DNA of 64,000 nt from Saprospiraceae bacterium (GCA_019187365.1 JABARE010000002.1:1-64000); one strand, 5' to 3'; positions 1 to 8,723 are shown, counted from the stretch's first letter. Program-made: numbers and translations. Notes: a model not told the origin generated them from the sequence alone.

Positions 1-18
1 GTCTTGTTTTGCTAAATT

Positions 19-236
19 CCTTCTGGCATCAACAGGGAGTGAAGACAGGCAGCCCTTTTCCTTCTGGCATCAACAGGGAGTGAAGACAGGCAGCCCTTTT
101 CCTTCTGGCATCAACAGGGAGTGAAGAGAGGCATCCCTTTTCATTCTGGCATCAACAGGGAGTGAAGAGAGGCAGCCCTTTTCATTCTGGCATCAACAGG
201 GAGTGAAGAGAGGCAGCCCTTTTCATTCTGGCATCA
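19..236. repeat. 41-bp tandem repeat (minisatellite), about 5.3 copies
   Basis: Units begin at 19, 60, 101, 142, 183 and 224 (last one partial), exactly 41 bp apart. Each contains TTCTGGCATCAACAGGGAGT followed by GAAGA[C/G]AGGCAGCCCTTTTC. The first two units have GACAGG and the later ones GAGAGG, and one carries GCATCCC instead of GCAGCCC, so the array has begun to diverge. There are no spacers, so it is not CRISPR. 41 is not a multiple of three, which argues against a coding repeat. It ends about 25 bp before the promoter of the next gene. Confidence 0.95.
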
Positions 237-260
237 AAATGGGATTTTTAGAAGTGCCCT

Positions 261-268
261 TAACTTTG
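261..268 (+). promoter_or_regulatory. Bacteroidota -7 promoter element (TAACTTTG)
   Basis: TAACTTTG matches the TAnnTTTG -7 consensus of the Bacteroidota primary sigma factor and ends 17 nt before the ATG at 286. No clear -33 TTG is seen at the usual spacing. Confidence 0.6.
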
Positions 269-285
269 CCGGCAAAAAGAGCAAT

Positions 286-738
286 ATGGGTTTTTCTGAA
301 AAGATCAACGAAGACCTCAAGAACGCCATGAAGCAGCAGGATCAGAAGGCGCTCCGGGCAATCCGTTCCATCAAAGCGGCCATCCTGCTGGCAAATACCG
401 ACGGCAGCGGCAGGGCGGTGGATGAAGAACGGTCAATACAATTGCTTCAGAAAATGGTGAAGCAGCGCCGGGAATCGCTGGACATCTATACCCGGCAGGG
501 AAGGGAGGATCTGGCGCAAGTCGAGCGGGAGGAAATCGAGATCATCGAGCGCTATCTGCCGGAACCCCTGGGTGAACAAGAGCTTCGTTTAGCCCTCGAA
601 GCCATCGTGAAGGATGCTGGGGCACAGGGTCCCAAGGATATGGGGAAGGTCATGGCTGCTGCATCAAAGGAACTTGCAGGAAGGGCAGACGGGAAGGCGA
701 TTTCGGCGATTGTACGCGAACTGTTGCAGGGTTCCTAA
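286..738 (+). CDS. GatB/YqeY domain-containing protein
   Basis: 150 residues, the normal length for the YqeY family, which resembles the tRNA-binding tail domain of the amidotransferase subunit GatB. It opens with the family pattern 'INEDLKNAMKQQD...LRAIRSIKAAI' and carries 'RREESLDIY'-like and 'EIIERYLPEPL' blocks typical of YqeY. Its C-terminal part has 'GPKDMGKVMAAASKEL' and 'GRADGKAISAIVREL', which form the helical tail. It is predicted to be cytosolic and helical, with no signal peptide. The cellular role of stand-alone YqeY is not settled; tRNA-linked function is inferred from GatB. It converges on purF with about 45 bp between stop codons. The ATG at 286 fits the upstream -7 element. 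Confidence 0.9.
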   Translation: MGFSEKINEDLKNAMKQQDQKALRAIRSIKAAILLANTDGSGRAVDEERSIQLLQKMVKQRRESLDIYTRQGREDLAQVEREEIEIIERYLPEPLGEQELRLALEAIVKDAGAQGPKDMGKVMAAASKELAGRADGKAISAIVRELLQGS

Positions 739-770
739 GCAAAGCCGGGGATGCCGCCTTCATCAGGCTA

Positions 771-800
771 CTAACGAATGTTTGTTAGTACGAACGTCCG
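771..800. repeat. Two adjacent copies of an 18-bp imperfect palindrome between convergent genes
   Basis: CTAACGAATGTTTGTTAG at 771-788 is a near-palindrome and is followed directly by TACGAACGTCCG, a second half-similar copy. It sits between the stop codons of the YqeY gene and purF and overlaps the last codons of purF. The same motif recurs at six other places in the window. A bidirectional terminator role is possible, but the stems lack T-runs. Confidence 0.5.
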
Positions 801-2677
801 CCTTTTTGATCCATGTAGTTGATCAGGGCAGTATTTAATACCCGAAGGCCACCCGGAGTAGGATATTCACCCGAGAAATACCAGTCGCCCGGATGATTGG
901 GGCAGGCATTGTGGAGGCCTTCCAGGGTCTGGTAAATGACTTCCACTTTAACATTGCAACCGGGAGGCGTCAACAGTTCGCCTATCTTTTCCGACAGCTT
1001 AGTATAGGGATAAAGGTCGTAAAGCTCGGCGAGGTAATTTTTCATTTTTGAAGGAGGCAGGCCCTGTTGTGCCAGGCATTTTTGTTTTGTCTCCTTAAGC
1101 AGGTCGCCGCGTTTCTCTTCGTTCAGCAGCGCGACGAGGGCAACGAAAGCGACAAACCGTCCCAGTTCAGACATGTCGATGCCGTAGCAGTCGGGATATC
1201 GGATCTGCGGTGCAGAAGAGGCAATGATGATCTTCCGCGGTTTGAGCGTAGACAGTATGTGCACGATGCTGTCGCGGAGCGTGGTGCCACGGACGATGGA
1301 ATCGTCGAGTGCAACAAGGGTATCGATGCCAGGATGCACGATTCCATACGTCACGTCGTAGATGTGAGAGACGAGTTTACCGCGGATGTGATCGTTCGCA
1401 ATGAAGGTCCGCATTTTGTCGTCCTTCACGACGAGCTTTTCAACGCGTGGGCGCTGTTGCAGGATGTTTCGGATTTGTTCTTCGCCTATGGCAGGGCCGG
1501 AGGCAATGATCTGTTTTATTTTTTGCCTGTCCAGGTGGTCGTTGAGGGCTTCGGTAAGTCCAAGAAAAGCGGTCTCCGCTGTGTTGGGGATAGCGGTGAA
1601 CACCGTGTTTTCAAAATCGCCCCCGATGGCGGGAATGACTTCGCCCGCGAGTTCTCGGCCCAGTTTTTTGCGCTCCTGGTAGATGTCCAGGTCATTGCCG
1701 CGCGAAAAGTAGATGCGCTCAAAAGAGCATGACTTGCGCTCTCCTGGTTCGAGACAGGGCTCCTCGCTGACTTTGCCGTTGTATTTGATGATGAGGGCAT
1801 GGCCTGGCTGAATTTCGCGGATCTCGGTGGCACCCACTTCGAAGGCCGTTTGCAAGGCCGGACGTTCCGAAGCCATGGCGACAAGGTCGTCGCGCTGGTA
1901 GTAAAATGCCGGACGGATGCCGTTCGGATCCCGCAAAACAAAGGCATCCCCGTGACCGATCATGCCGGCAATGACGTAGCCGCCATCAAATTTCCGCGCG
2001 GCCTTTCGGAGAACATTGCATACGTCGAGGTTCTCGAAGATCAAAGGATTGATGTCCTGCTGCCCGTTGCGCTGGGGCTTGTACCAGTCGAACAACATCT
2101 GCACCTCCTCGTCGAGAAAATGACCGATTTTCTCAAGGACGGTGATGGTATCCGACTTGAATTTTGGGAACTGTCCGAGGCTCACGAGCTTTTGAAAAAG
2201 TTCCTCGACGTTGGTCATGTTGAAATTGCCCGCAATGGCCAGGTTCCGACTGATCCAGTTGTTTTCGCGAAGAAAGGGGTGCACGGTCTCAAGGGTATTG
2301 GCACCGTGGGTTCCATAGCGGAGGTGCCCCAGTAGCAATTCGCCCATAAAGGGCATGTTGTCTTTGAGCCAATCGCCGTCGGCAGACTGTTTTTCATCGA
2401 GTGGCTCGAAATGCTTCATGACCCCTTCAAAGAGTTCTTGCAGGTAATTGGAGGAGTTGCTGCGGCGCACGGAGATGTACTGTTTTCCTGGTTGGATGTT
2501 GAGCTTTATGGTAGCCAGGCCGGCGCCATCCTGGCCCCGGTTGCGCTGCTTCTGCATCAGCAGGTGCAGCTTTTGCAGACCGTAGAAGCAGGTCTTGTAA
2601 TTTTCCTGGTAGTAAGGTAGCGGCTTCAGCAGCCTGATCAGTGCCAGGCCGCATTCGTGCTTTATGTGATCGCTCAT
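785..2677 (-). CDS. purF: Amidophosphoribosyltransferase (PurF, long Bacteroidota form)
   Basis: Commits PRPP to purine synthesis by transferring glutamine-derived ammonia to give phosphoribosylamine. With the start at 2677 the protein is 630 residues and opens MSDHIKHECG: Cys9 would be the N-terminal nucleophile after removal of a short propeptide, as in Bacillus PurF. The glutaminase motif 'QKQRNRGQDGAG' follows at about residue 45. The PRPP-binding loop 'VALDDSIVRGTTLRDS' lies near residue 470. It is longer than E. coli PurF (about 505), which fits the Bacteroidota class. An upstream in-frame extension lacks family similarity and crosses the likely promoter, so it was dropped. It lies 55 bp downstream of the CHAD gene on the same strand. 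Confidence 0.9.
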   Translation of the reverse strand: MSDHIKHECGLALIRLLKPLPYYQENYKTCFYGLQKLHLLMQKQRNRGQDGAGLATIKLNIQPGKQYISVRRSNSSNYLQELFEGVMKHFEPLDEKQSADGDWLKDNMPFMGELLLGHLRYGTHGANTLETVHPFLRENNWISRNLAIAGNFNMTNVEELFQKLVSLGQFPKFKSDTITVLEKIGHFLDEEVQMLFDWYKPQRNGQQDINPLIFENLDVCNVLRKAARKFDGGYVIAGMIGHGDAFVLRDPNGIRPAFYYQRDDLVAMASERPALQTAFEVGATEIREIQPGHALIIKYNGKVSEEPCLEPGERKSCSFERIYFSRGNDLDIYQERKKLGRELAGEVIPAIGGDFENTVFTAIPNTAETAFLGLTEALNDHLDRQKIKQIIASGPAIGEEQIRNILQQRPRVEKLVVKDDKMRTFIANDHIRGKLVSHIYDVTYGIVHPGIDTLVALDDSIVRGTTLRDSIVHILSTLKPRKIIIASSAPQIRYPDCYGIDMSELGRFVAFVALVALLNEEKRGDLLKETKQKCLAQQGLPPSKMKNYLAELYDLYPYTKLSEKIGELLTPPGCNVKVEVIYQTLEGLHNACPNHPGDWYFSGEYPTPGGLRVLNTALINYMDQKGGRSY

Positions 2678-2693
2678 CCGCGCAACTGTGGCG

Positions 2694-2701
2694 CAAATAT
2701 A
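2694..2701 (-). promoter_or_regulatory. Bacteroidota -7 promoter element of purF
   Basis: On the minus strand the sequence reads TATATTTG, a perfect TAnnTTTG match ending 16 nt before the purF ATG. It supports the start at 2677 over longer alternatives. Confidence 0.6.
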
Positions 2702-2732
2702 GCACCATTTTATTCGCGCCGGGGAAGATCCC

Positions 2733-3557
2733 TCAACCCTGATCTGGCGAGGACGGTTCTTGCCTTGCTTCCTCCAGCAGCAGGTCGATTTGAGCCTCGT
2801 GGCGTTCAAGAGAACGCTTCACCGCCTTCTGCAGCTCTGCTATGTTTTGTCCTGCATCACTGCGTTCTGCCCTTTTGCCCTCGAGGGCGAGATTCTTGGA
2901 TAGGCCTTTCAGGTCGTGCCAGTTGCCAATGGCGTCGATCAGATGGTGCAAGCTGGTGATTATGGCGTCCAGCTCCGGATTCCCGGAGATCAGACGAAGG
3001 ATGCCCACGAGCTCGTATGCCCTGCGCAGGTGGATCCGGAGGTCATGCAGGCGAGGGTTGCTTCGGCCCGGGGCAAGGCGACGGTGGATCGCCTTGAATT
3101 CTGCCTCCAGCTTCTTGTTCAGGTGCAGCAGAAAGTCCCTTCCATCCAGGTTTTCTATTTCGCATTCCAGGGAGATCCACAACTTTTGCATTTGCTGTTT
3201 TGGACATTTGGCCAAGGCTGTTTCAAATTCCTGCATGGCCTCAGAAGTCCGATTGTTCAAACGGCTAAGGAACTTTTCAGGTGGTTTGGGTGTTATTTCT
3301 TCCAACAGTTTGAGGTGCAGTTGTCCTTCTCGCACCATACCAGCCTGGTCAAACAGCTGGTCAATCCTTCGAAAACTTTTTTTGAGCTCGCTGGTGGCCT
3401 TCCACCGGTCGGGAAGCACGCTGGTCAGTACGCGCAACTTTTTTACGGAAACGCGAAAATGGTGGATGTTGGCCTGATCGGGATGCCGGATCACAGCCAG
3501 CAAGGCCTGGTGCCAGCGCCGGTTCAGTGGGATCAGCTTGCGGCTGGTCGAATCCAT
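2733..3557 (-). CDS. CHAD domain-containing protein
   Basis: 274 residues, all-helical. Near the N-terminus it has 'HHFRVSVKKLRVL', the first histidine/basic helix of the CHAD fold. A second similar block, 'LHDLRIHLRRAYELVGIL', lies in the C-terminal half, matching the two-repeat architecture of CHAD. CHAD proteins bind polyphosphate through these conserved His and Arg/Lys residues. No CYTH domain is fused here, so a binding rather than phosphatase role is expected. The start MDSTSRKL at 3557 is preferred because the upstream in-frame residues are low-complexity and unlike the family. It is probably cytosolic. purF follows 55 bp downstream but has its own promoter element. Confidence 0.85.
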   Translation of the reverse strand: MDSTSRKLIPLNRRWHQALLAVIRHPDQANIHHFRVSVKKLRVLTSVLPDRWKATSELKKSFRRIDQLFDQAGMVREGQLHLKLLEEITPKPPEKFLSRLNNRTSEAMQEFETALAKCPKQQMQKLWISLECEIENLDGRDFLLHLNKKLEAEFKAIHRRLAPGRSNPRLHDLRIHLRRAYELVGILRLISGNPELDAIITSLHHLIDAIGNWHDLKGLSKNLALEGKRAERSDAGQNIAELQKAVKRSLERHEAQIDLLLEEARQEPSSPDQG

Positions 3558-3682
3558 GATTGGCGAAATTACGGGAAAAGCAAATCCTTTGTTTGACTTG
3601 GCAGGCCTCGGGTCAGAATCTCCCTGGAGCCCGGGTTCAGACGGCCCCTGGCTGCCAGATTTTTTGAATGGAACGCAACCCC

Positions 3683-3690
3683 TAACTTTG
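3683..3690 (+). promoter_or_regulatory. Bacteroidota -7 promoter element of mutL
   Basis: TAACTTTG matches TAnnTTTG. A TTTG lies 16 nt upstream (3663-3666), shorter than the usual 19-21 nt spacer. The start codon is 51 nt downstream. Confidence 0.5.
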
Positions 3691-3741
3691 CCCGGTTGTT
3701 GGTAAATACCCAAGACGGGCTTTGGCTCGTTTCAAGATATC

Positions 3742-5505
3742 ATGTCAGACTGCATTAAACTACTTCCGGACGGCGTGATCAACCAGATTGCAGCCGGTGA
3801 AGTCATTCAGCGGCCTGCATCGGTGATTAAAGAATTGATGGACAACGCCATCGATTCGGGCGCTTCTGAAATAGCCGTTCTGGTGCGCGATGCGGGAAAG
3901 ACCCTGATACAGGTGAGCGACAACGGAAGTGGCATGAGCCCAACCGATGCGCGCATGGCATTTGAGCGCCACGCTACATCAAAGATCTCTTCTGCCGACG
4001 ACCTGTTTCGCATCCTCACCAAGGGGTTTCGCGGGGAAGCGCTGGCGTCCATTGCCTCGGTTGCACAGGTTGAACTGCGCACCATGCCCCACGGACTCGT
4101 TACGGGAACCCGCATTGCCATCTCAGAGTCCCGGGTCAAGGCTCAGGAGCCCTGTGCCTGCACTGCGGGTACGCAGATCCAGGTCAAAAACCTTTTTTTC
4201 AACGTTCCGGCTCGCCGCAAGTTCCTCAAAAGCGATTCCATCGAGCTACGCCACATCCAGGACGAATTTATTGGGCAGGCCCTTTCCTTTCCGGAAATAG
4301 CCTTTTCCCTTCAGGTAAACGACCAGCAGGTTTACAAGCTGGCGCCTTCCAGCCTCAAGCAGCGCATCGTTGGAATTTTTGGAAAGAAGTATGCCGAGCA
4401 ACTCATTCCCGTCAAACCACAGACGGAAGTGGTTGACGTCAGCGGATTTTGCGGAAAACCCGAGATCGCCCGCAAAACCAAAGGGGAGCAATACCTCTTT
4501 GTGAACCGCAGGGCAATCCGCAGCCCTTACCTTCAGCACGCGGTCCATGCGGCATACGAGCAGTTGCTGCCACCGGAGCTGCATCCGTTTTTTGTTCTTT
4601 TTCTCAACGTCGACCCGGAAGAAATCGACATAAACGTTCACCCCACCAAGAACGAAATCAAATTCGAAGACGAGCGCATTGTCTACCAGTTCCTCAAGGC
4701 TTCTGTGCGATACAGCCTGGCGCAATTCACGACGACGCCCATCATCGATTTTGAAGGCCACAATCCCGGCATCGAACGCGTGCTTTCGCAGGGACAAACA
4801 CTTCAGGTTGGCAGCTTCCCCTCAACAGGCAACTTCAAACTGAGGTGGGAAGAGCTGGCCTTTTCCTCGGGCACTCCCAAGCAAAGTGCGGAACCGGCAA
4901 CCGAAATTCCCGAAGCCCTGTTTGGAGACCGCGAGGGAGAGGGAACGCGAAAGGCATTTCAATACCTCAACAACTACCTTGTGGTGCCGCTGCATTCCGG
5001 CATCAGTTTTATCGATCAACAGTGTGCAAGCGAACGCATCCTTTATGAACTTTATAAAAAGCAAAAACAGGGATCGGACCGTTCATGTCAGCGCCTGCTC
5101 TTTCCAGTAACCCTGCACATGACCCGGCCCGATGCAGCCATTCTCCGCGAGATCCTGCCGGCACTTCAGGAGGCTGGATTTGAGATCGGAGAATTCGGAA
5201 CGGAGTCATTCATCCTGCACGGCATCCCCCTGCGGCTGAGCGGGACAGCCGGAGAGCGCCAACTTGTTGAATCCATTCTCGAGCATTACAAAAAAAACCT
5301 GGAGTTCGAACTCGACCCCACCGACAACCTTGCACGGTCTATTGCATCGAGCAGTTGCATTCGGAGAAATCAAACACTCGGCCCCGAAGAAATCGAGGCC
5401 CTGGTAGAGCAACTCTTCCTTTGCGAAGTCCCCTATGCCAGTCCTTCCGGAAAAAAATGCATTTTCCATTTTCCACTCGAAGAACTTCAAAAGAAATTCA
5501 ACTAA
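3742..5505 (+). CDS. mutL: DNA mismatch repair protein MutL
   Basis: 587 residues. The GHKL ATPase half is intact: 'QIAAGEVIQRPASVIKELMDNAIDSGA' region (Glu and Asn of motif I), 'DNGSGM' (motif II) and 'FRGEALASIASVAQ' (motif III), then the S5-like domain with 'FVNRRAIRSP' and 'DINVHPTKNEIKFED'. The C-terminal dimerisation domain is shorter. At the position of the endonuclease metal motif DQHA(X)2E(X)4E it reads D425-QQC-AS-E431-RILY-E436, so the His is replaced by Gln, and the C-terminal CPHGRP-type motif reads ASPSGKK. Nicking activity is therefore doubtful. It couples MutS recognition to downstream repair. Two rhomboid genes follow with 3 and 2 bp spacing, which suggests an operon. Confidence 0.95.
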   Translation: MSDCIKLLPDGVINQIAAGEVIQRPASVIKELMDNAIDSGASEIAVLVRDAGKTLIQVSDNGSGMSPTDARMAFERHATSKISSADDLFRILTKGFRGEALASIASVAQVELRTMPHGLVTGTRIAISESRVKAQEPCACTAGTQIQVKNLFFNVPARRKFLKSDSIELRHIQDEFIGQALSFPEIAFSLQVNDQQVYKLAPSSLKQRIVGIFGKKYAEQLIPVKPQTEVVDVSGFCGKPEIARKTKGEQYLFVNRRAIRSPYLQHAVHAAYEQLLPPELHPFFVLFLNVDPEEIDINVHPTKNEIKFEDERIVYQFLKASVRYSLAQFTTTPIIDFEGHNPGIERVLSQGQTLQVGSFPSTGNFKLRWEELAFSSGTPKQSAEPATEIPEALFGDREGEGTRKAFQYLNNYLVVPLHSGISFIDQQCASERILYELYKKQKQGSDRSCQRLLFPVTLHMTRPDAAILREILPALQEAGFEIGEFGTESFILHGIPLRLSGTAGERQLVESILEHYKKNLEFELDPTDNLARSIASSSCIRRNQTLGPEEIEALVEQLFLCEVPYASPSGKKCIFHFPLEELQKKFN

Positions 5506-5508
5506 CGG

Positions 5509-6111
5509 ATGTTCCAGCTCACCCCTGCAGTCAAACACCTGCTTTTTATCAACGCGATCATGTTTTTCGCCTCGCTCAGCCTGATGGCGGAATACAAGCA
5601 TGTACTTTACCTGTTCTATCCGGAAAGTCCGATGTTTCGGCCCTGGCAGGTCATTACCCACATGTTCATGCACGGCAGCATGAACCACATCCTGTTTAAC
5701 ATGCTGTCGCTGTTTTTTATTGGCCCGCTGATGGAGCAGAGTCTGGGTACCCGCAAATTTGCAGTATACTACATCGCCTGTGGTATGGGCGGCGCGGTGC
5801 TGCATGTCATTTCCAAATTCATTGCCATTCATTACATGGGCGACCTGGGTGAGATCAACGTTCCCGTCGTGGGAGCATCCGGCGCCATCAACGGGCTTTT
5901 TGTCGGGCTGGCTTACCTATATCCCAACCTTCCCATGAGCCTGCTCTTCATCCCCATTCCGGTCAAGGCAAAATACCTGGCCATGTTTTTCATTGCCGGG
6001 GACCTGATCTGGGGACTGAGCGGATACCAGACCGGCATCGCCCATTATGCACACCTCGGTGGGGCGCTTATTGGGTTCCTGCTTTTGTATTTTTGGAAAG
6101 TCAAAGGCTGA
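5509..6111 (+). CDS. Rhomboid family intramembrane serine protease
   Basis: 200 residues with about six membrane segments. Catalytic Ser124 lies in 'VVGASGAINGLF' (GxSx motif) and His182 in 'HYAHLGGALIGF'. An early 'HMFMHGSMNHILFNMLSLFFIGP' block carries the HxxxN-like loop/TM2 signature. It cleaves transmembrane substrates within the inner membrane; the substrate is unknown. It starts 3 bp after mutL and ends 2 bp before a second rhomboid. This mutL-rhomboid-rhomboid order is common in Bacteroidota genomes as far as I recall. Confidence 0.93.
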   Translation: MFQLTPAVKHLLFINAIMFFASLSLMAEYKHVLYLFYPESPMFRPWQVITHMFMHGSMNHILFNMLSLFFIGPLMEQSLGTRKFAVYYIACGMGGAVLHVISKFIAIHYMGDLGEINVPVVGASGAINGLFVGLAYLYPNLPMSLLFIPIPVKAKYLAMFFIAGDLIWGLSGYQTGIAHYAHLGGALIGFLLLYFWKVKG

Positions 6112-6113
6112 TC

Positions 6114-6977
6114 ATGTTTGCATCGATTATCAGGGATGTGCGGTACAAGTTGCAGACGGGCGGCTTTTGGGTTCGCACGATCGCACTGAGCGCTGTGGTC
6201 TTTGTGATGATCAACCTGATCAAATCTCTTTTTTCATTTGTCGATGACGGCACCGCCGGCATCAGTTATTACGACGTGCTTCACTCGGTGGCCATATCCT
6301 CCAACTGGCGCGACGACTGGTGGAAGCTGTGGACCTGGGTCACCCATGTATTCGTGCACGAAGGCTTTTTCCATTTGCTGTGGAATATGCTTTGGCTCTA
6401 TTGGCTTTCGTCGATCGTCGAGGATTTTATCGGAAGGAGGCACGCCATCAGCCTTTTTTTTCAATCGGCCATCGCAGGGGCCTTTCTGTTCGTACTGACG
6501 GCGCAATGGCTTCCATGGTACCGCGGCATGGAGGTGCACGCCATTGGTGCGTCAGCAGCGGTCAACGGTTTGCTGTTTGCTGCTGCCGCCATCTCACCCA
6601 ATTATACCCTGAGGTTGTTGCTGATCGGAAATGTACAGATAAAATACCTCGCCGTGGTCGTCTTGCTGCTCGATCTGTTATTCGCAGGACAACAAAGCAA
6701 CTCCGGAGGTCATTTTGCACATCTGGGTGGTGCAACATGGGGGTACCTCTACATAATCCTGTTGCGGAAGGGGTATAACCTGAGATTCCCGGAAACCCTG
6801 CGCAGGCCCAAGCCCCCGGTCAGAACATTTCGCAAGGCGCCACCTCCGCCTAAAAGGAAAGTTCCCGTTCCCGGAGAAGACCGGCTGAATAAAATCCTCG
6901 ACAAGATCCACCAGCAAGGAATGGAATCGCTCACGCAGGAGGAAAGAGATTTTCTCGATCGCGCAAGTCAGCAATAA
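6114..6977 (+). CDS. Rhomboid protease with cytosolic C-terminal tail
   Basis: 287 residues from the ATG at 6114; an in-frame ATG at 6093 would overlap the previous gene and is less likely. It has six or so membrane segments, with 'HVFVHEGFFHLLWNMLWLYWL' in the early helix, the serine motif 'AIGASAAVNGLLFAAA' and the histidine motif 'HFAHLGGATWGYLY'. Beyond the last membrane helix is a basic, proline-rich stretch ('PPPPKRKVPVP') and a small helical module 'RLNKILDKIHQQGMESLTQEE', a tail often found on the second rhomboid of this pair. Function: intramembrane proteolysis, substrate unknown. Confidence 0.92.
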   Translation: MFASIIRDVRYKLQTGGFWVRTIALSAVVFVMINLIKSLFSFVDDGTAGISYYDVLHSVAISSNWRDDWWKLWTWVTHVFVHEGFFHLLWNMLWLYWLSSIVEDFIGRRHAISLFFQSAIAGAFLFVLTAQWLPWYRGMEVHAIGASAAVNGLLFAAAAISPNYTLRLLLIGNVQIKYLAVVVLLLDLLFAGQQSNSGGHFAHLGGATWGYLYIILLRKGYNLRFPETLRRPKPPVRTFRKAPPPPKRKVPVPGEDRLNKILDKIHQQGMESLTQEERDFLDRASQQ

Positions 6978-6980
6978 ACT

Positions 6981-8030
6981 ATGTTGCGGTTCCTGCTTGC
7001 GCTCAACATTGTCTGGTTTTTCATCTGCCTGGTCATTTACAACATCGTTGGGATGGATCCGGCACACTTCTGGCTGTTCTCCATTGCGAGCCTTTTCATT
7101 CCCGTGGTTTTTTTTATCAACTTGCTGCTGCTGCTTTTTTGGCTGCTCTTCCGGTGGAATCATGCCTGGTTGCCCCTGCTGACCATTGCCGTGGGATGGA
7201 ATCCGCTGTTGCTGATGTTCTCCTTTGGGGAACCTGAAACGTCCCGAAAGTGTCAGCGCGATCCCGTCAGCATCATGAGCTACAATGTATTTGGCCTGAA
7301 GCAGCTTCGCGACAGCACCGAGGCGCGCACCCAAATGAAGAAAAGCCGGTTTACCTCGTTTGTGCGGCAATACGAACCCGACATCCTGTGTGTTCAGGAA
7401 GACAATTTTTTTGCCGACGGCGTCATCAACCAATCTGGCATTTACCCCTATTTTCATTATCTGATCCAGCACGGTGCTGCGATCTATTCCAAATATCCCA
7501 TACTCGACAAGGGGCGCATTGATTTTGGAACGCGCACGAACAGTTGTTTGTGGGTGGATTTACTGATGGGAGGGAAAACCATCCGCGTTTACAGCCTTCA
7601 TCTGCAGAGTAACCAGGTGGGACGGGAGCTGACGGCCATCGCATCGGATGATAAAATGAATAGGGGGGATGCGAAGATGACGACATTCAGGAGCGCTCTT
7701 CGCAAATACAAAAGGAATGCCATCATCCGTTCGGAACAGGCCCGCAGTGTGGCGGAACACGCCGCCAGCTCCGGAGTGCCGTGCATACTTGCAGGCGATT
7801 TCAACGACACGCCTTTCTCAAACAGCTACAAGATCCTCGCGCGCAACCGCAGCGACAGCTTTCTCGAATGCGGCAATGGTGTCGGTTCAACATATACCGG
7901 ACTTTTGCCCGGTCTGCGCATCGACTACGTGTTGTCTGATGATCAGTACATTGGATTCTGCTCCCACAAAGTGCTGCACACCAATTTTTCAGACCACAAC
8001 CCCATTCTTGCAAAGTTTTACCTGAAATAG
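6981..8030 (+). CDS. Membrane-anchored endonuclease/exonuclease/phosphatase family protein
   Basis: 349 residues. The first 80 residues form about three hydrophobic helices, followed by an EEP (DNase I-like) domain. Diagnostic blocks are 'SIMSYNVFGLKQ' (metal-binding Asn), 'EPDILCVQEDN' (Glu), 'VYSLHLQSNQ' (catalytic His), 'CILAGDFNDTPFS' (Asp-x-Asn) and 'FSDHNPILAKF' (terminal Asp-His). All are present, so it should hydrolyse a phosphodiester or phosphate ester; the substrate cannot be told. It begins 3 bp after the second rhomboid, consistent with a mutL-to-EEP transcript. Confidence 0.9.
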   Translation: MLRFLLALNIVWFFICLVIYNIVGMDPAHFWLFSIASLFIPVVFFINLLLLLFWLLFRWNHAWLPLLTIAVGWNPLLLMFSFGEPETSRKCQRDPVSIMSYNVFGLKQLRDSTEARTQMKKSRFTSFVRQYEPDILCVQEDNFFADGVINQSGIYPYFHYLIQHGAAIYSKYPILDKGRIDFGTRTNSCLWVDLLMGGKTIRVYSLHLQSNQVGRELTAIASDDKMNRGDAKMTTFRSALRKYKRNAIIRSEQARSVAEHAASSGVPCILAGDFNDTPFSNSYKILARNRSDSFLECGNGVGSTYTGLLPGLRIDYVLSDDQYIGFCSHKVLHTNFSDHNPILAKFYLK

Positions 8031-8081
8031 GAGTTGGGTTTAATATTATGAACCAAGTGTAAGCACCATTGTTGATGCAGC

Positions 8082-8696
8082 ATGATGCAGTTGCTGGACC
8101 AGAATTTTTGGGATGAACGATGGAGAAACGGACAAACGGGCTGGGACATTGGGATCCCGTCTCCTCCCCTTTGCGATTTTGCACGACACCATCCCGATAA
8201 AACTGCACGGATACTCATTCCGGGATGTGGAAACGCACACGAAGCCGGCTACCTCTGGTCTCTTGGTTTTACAAACATCGACCTGGTGGACATTTCTCCG
8301 CTGGCGGTTCAAAAGATGAAAGACCGATACGGGAGCGTAAACGGCCCCGGAATATATTGCTCAGATTTTTTTGACTGGAAGGGGCAATACGATCTCATTT
8401 TGGAGCAGACCTTTTTCTGTGCATTGCCTCGGGAGCGTCGCATCGATTACTCCGCACACTGTGCAAAACTGCTGTCGCCGGGTGGAATTTTGGCGGGAGT
8501 CTTGTTTGCAAGCCAGTTCGAACAACCAGGGCCACCATTTGGCGGAGACGCTGACGAATACCGCTCTCTTTTTTCACGCGATTTCGACATCCTGACCCTT
8601 GAGCCCTGTTACAACAGCATCCCTCCCCGAGCGGGCAATGAATTGTTCGTCATTCTCAGGTGCAAGGGGGATGCAGCGCGGGACTCCGCAGTTTAA
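8082..8696 (+). CDS. SAM-dependent methyltransferase, thiopurine S-methyltransferase (TPMT) type
   Basis: 204 residues. The N-terminus 'FWDERWRNGQTGWDIGIPSPPL' matches the TPMT/thiol methyltransferase substrate cap. The SAM-binding motif I is 'ILIPGCGNAHEAGYL', followed by the acidic 'DLVDISPLAVQ'. 'LILEQTFFCALPRERR' corresponds to the TPMT motif after strand 4. It likely methylates small thiols or halides/selenium compounds; the substrate is not determined. It is cytosolic. Two adjacent ATGs (8082, 8085) could start it. Confidence 0.88.
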   Translation: MMQLLDQNFWDERWRNGQTGWDIGIPSPPLCDFARHHPDKTARILIPGCGNAHEAGYLWSLGFTNIDLVDISPLAVQKMKDRYGSVNGPGIYCSDFFDWKGQYDLILEQTFFCALPRERRIDYSAHCAKLLSPGGILAGVLFASQFEQPGPPFGGDADEYRSLFSRDFDILTLEPCYNSIPPRAGNELFVILRCKGDAARDSAV

Positions 8697-8723
8697 ACCA
8701 CGTCCTGGATGTAGCTTTGCGTT

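Noticed and set aside
19..236. CRISPR array
   Set aside because: Repeats are contiguous with no variable spacers and no cas gene is present in the window.
1067..2335. Plus-strand open frames opposite purF (up to 221 residues)
   Set aside because: They are antisense to a clearly conserved gene, have no family resemblance, and carry the codon pattern of the opposite strand.
5206..5832. 208-residue minus-strand frame across the mutL/rhomboid junction
   Set aside because: It spans the ends of two conserved genes on the other strand and shows no family features.
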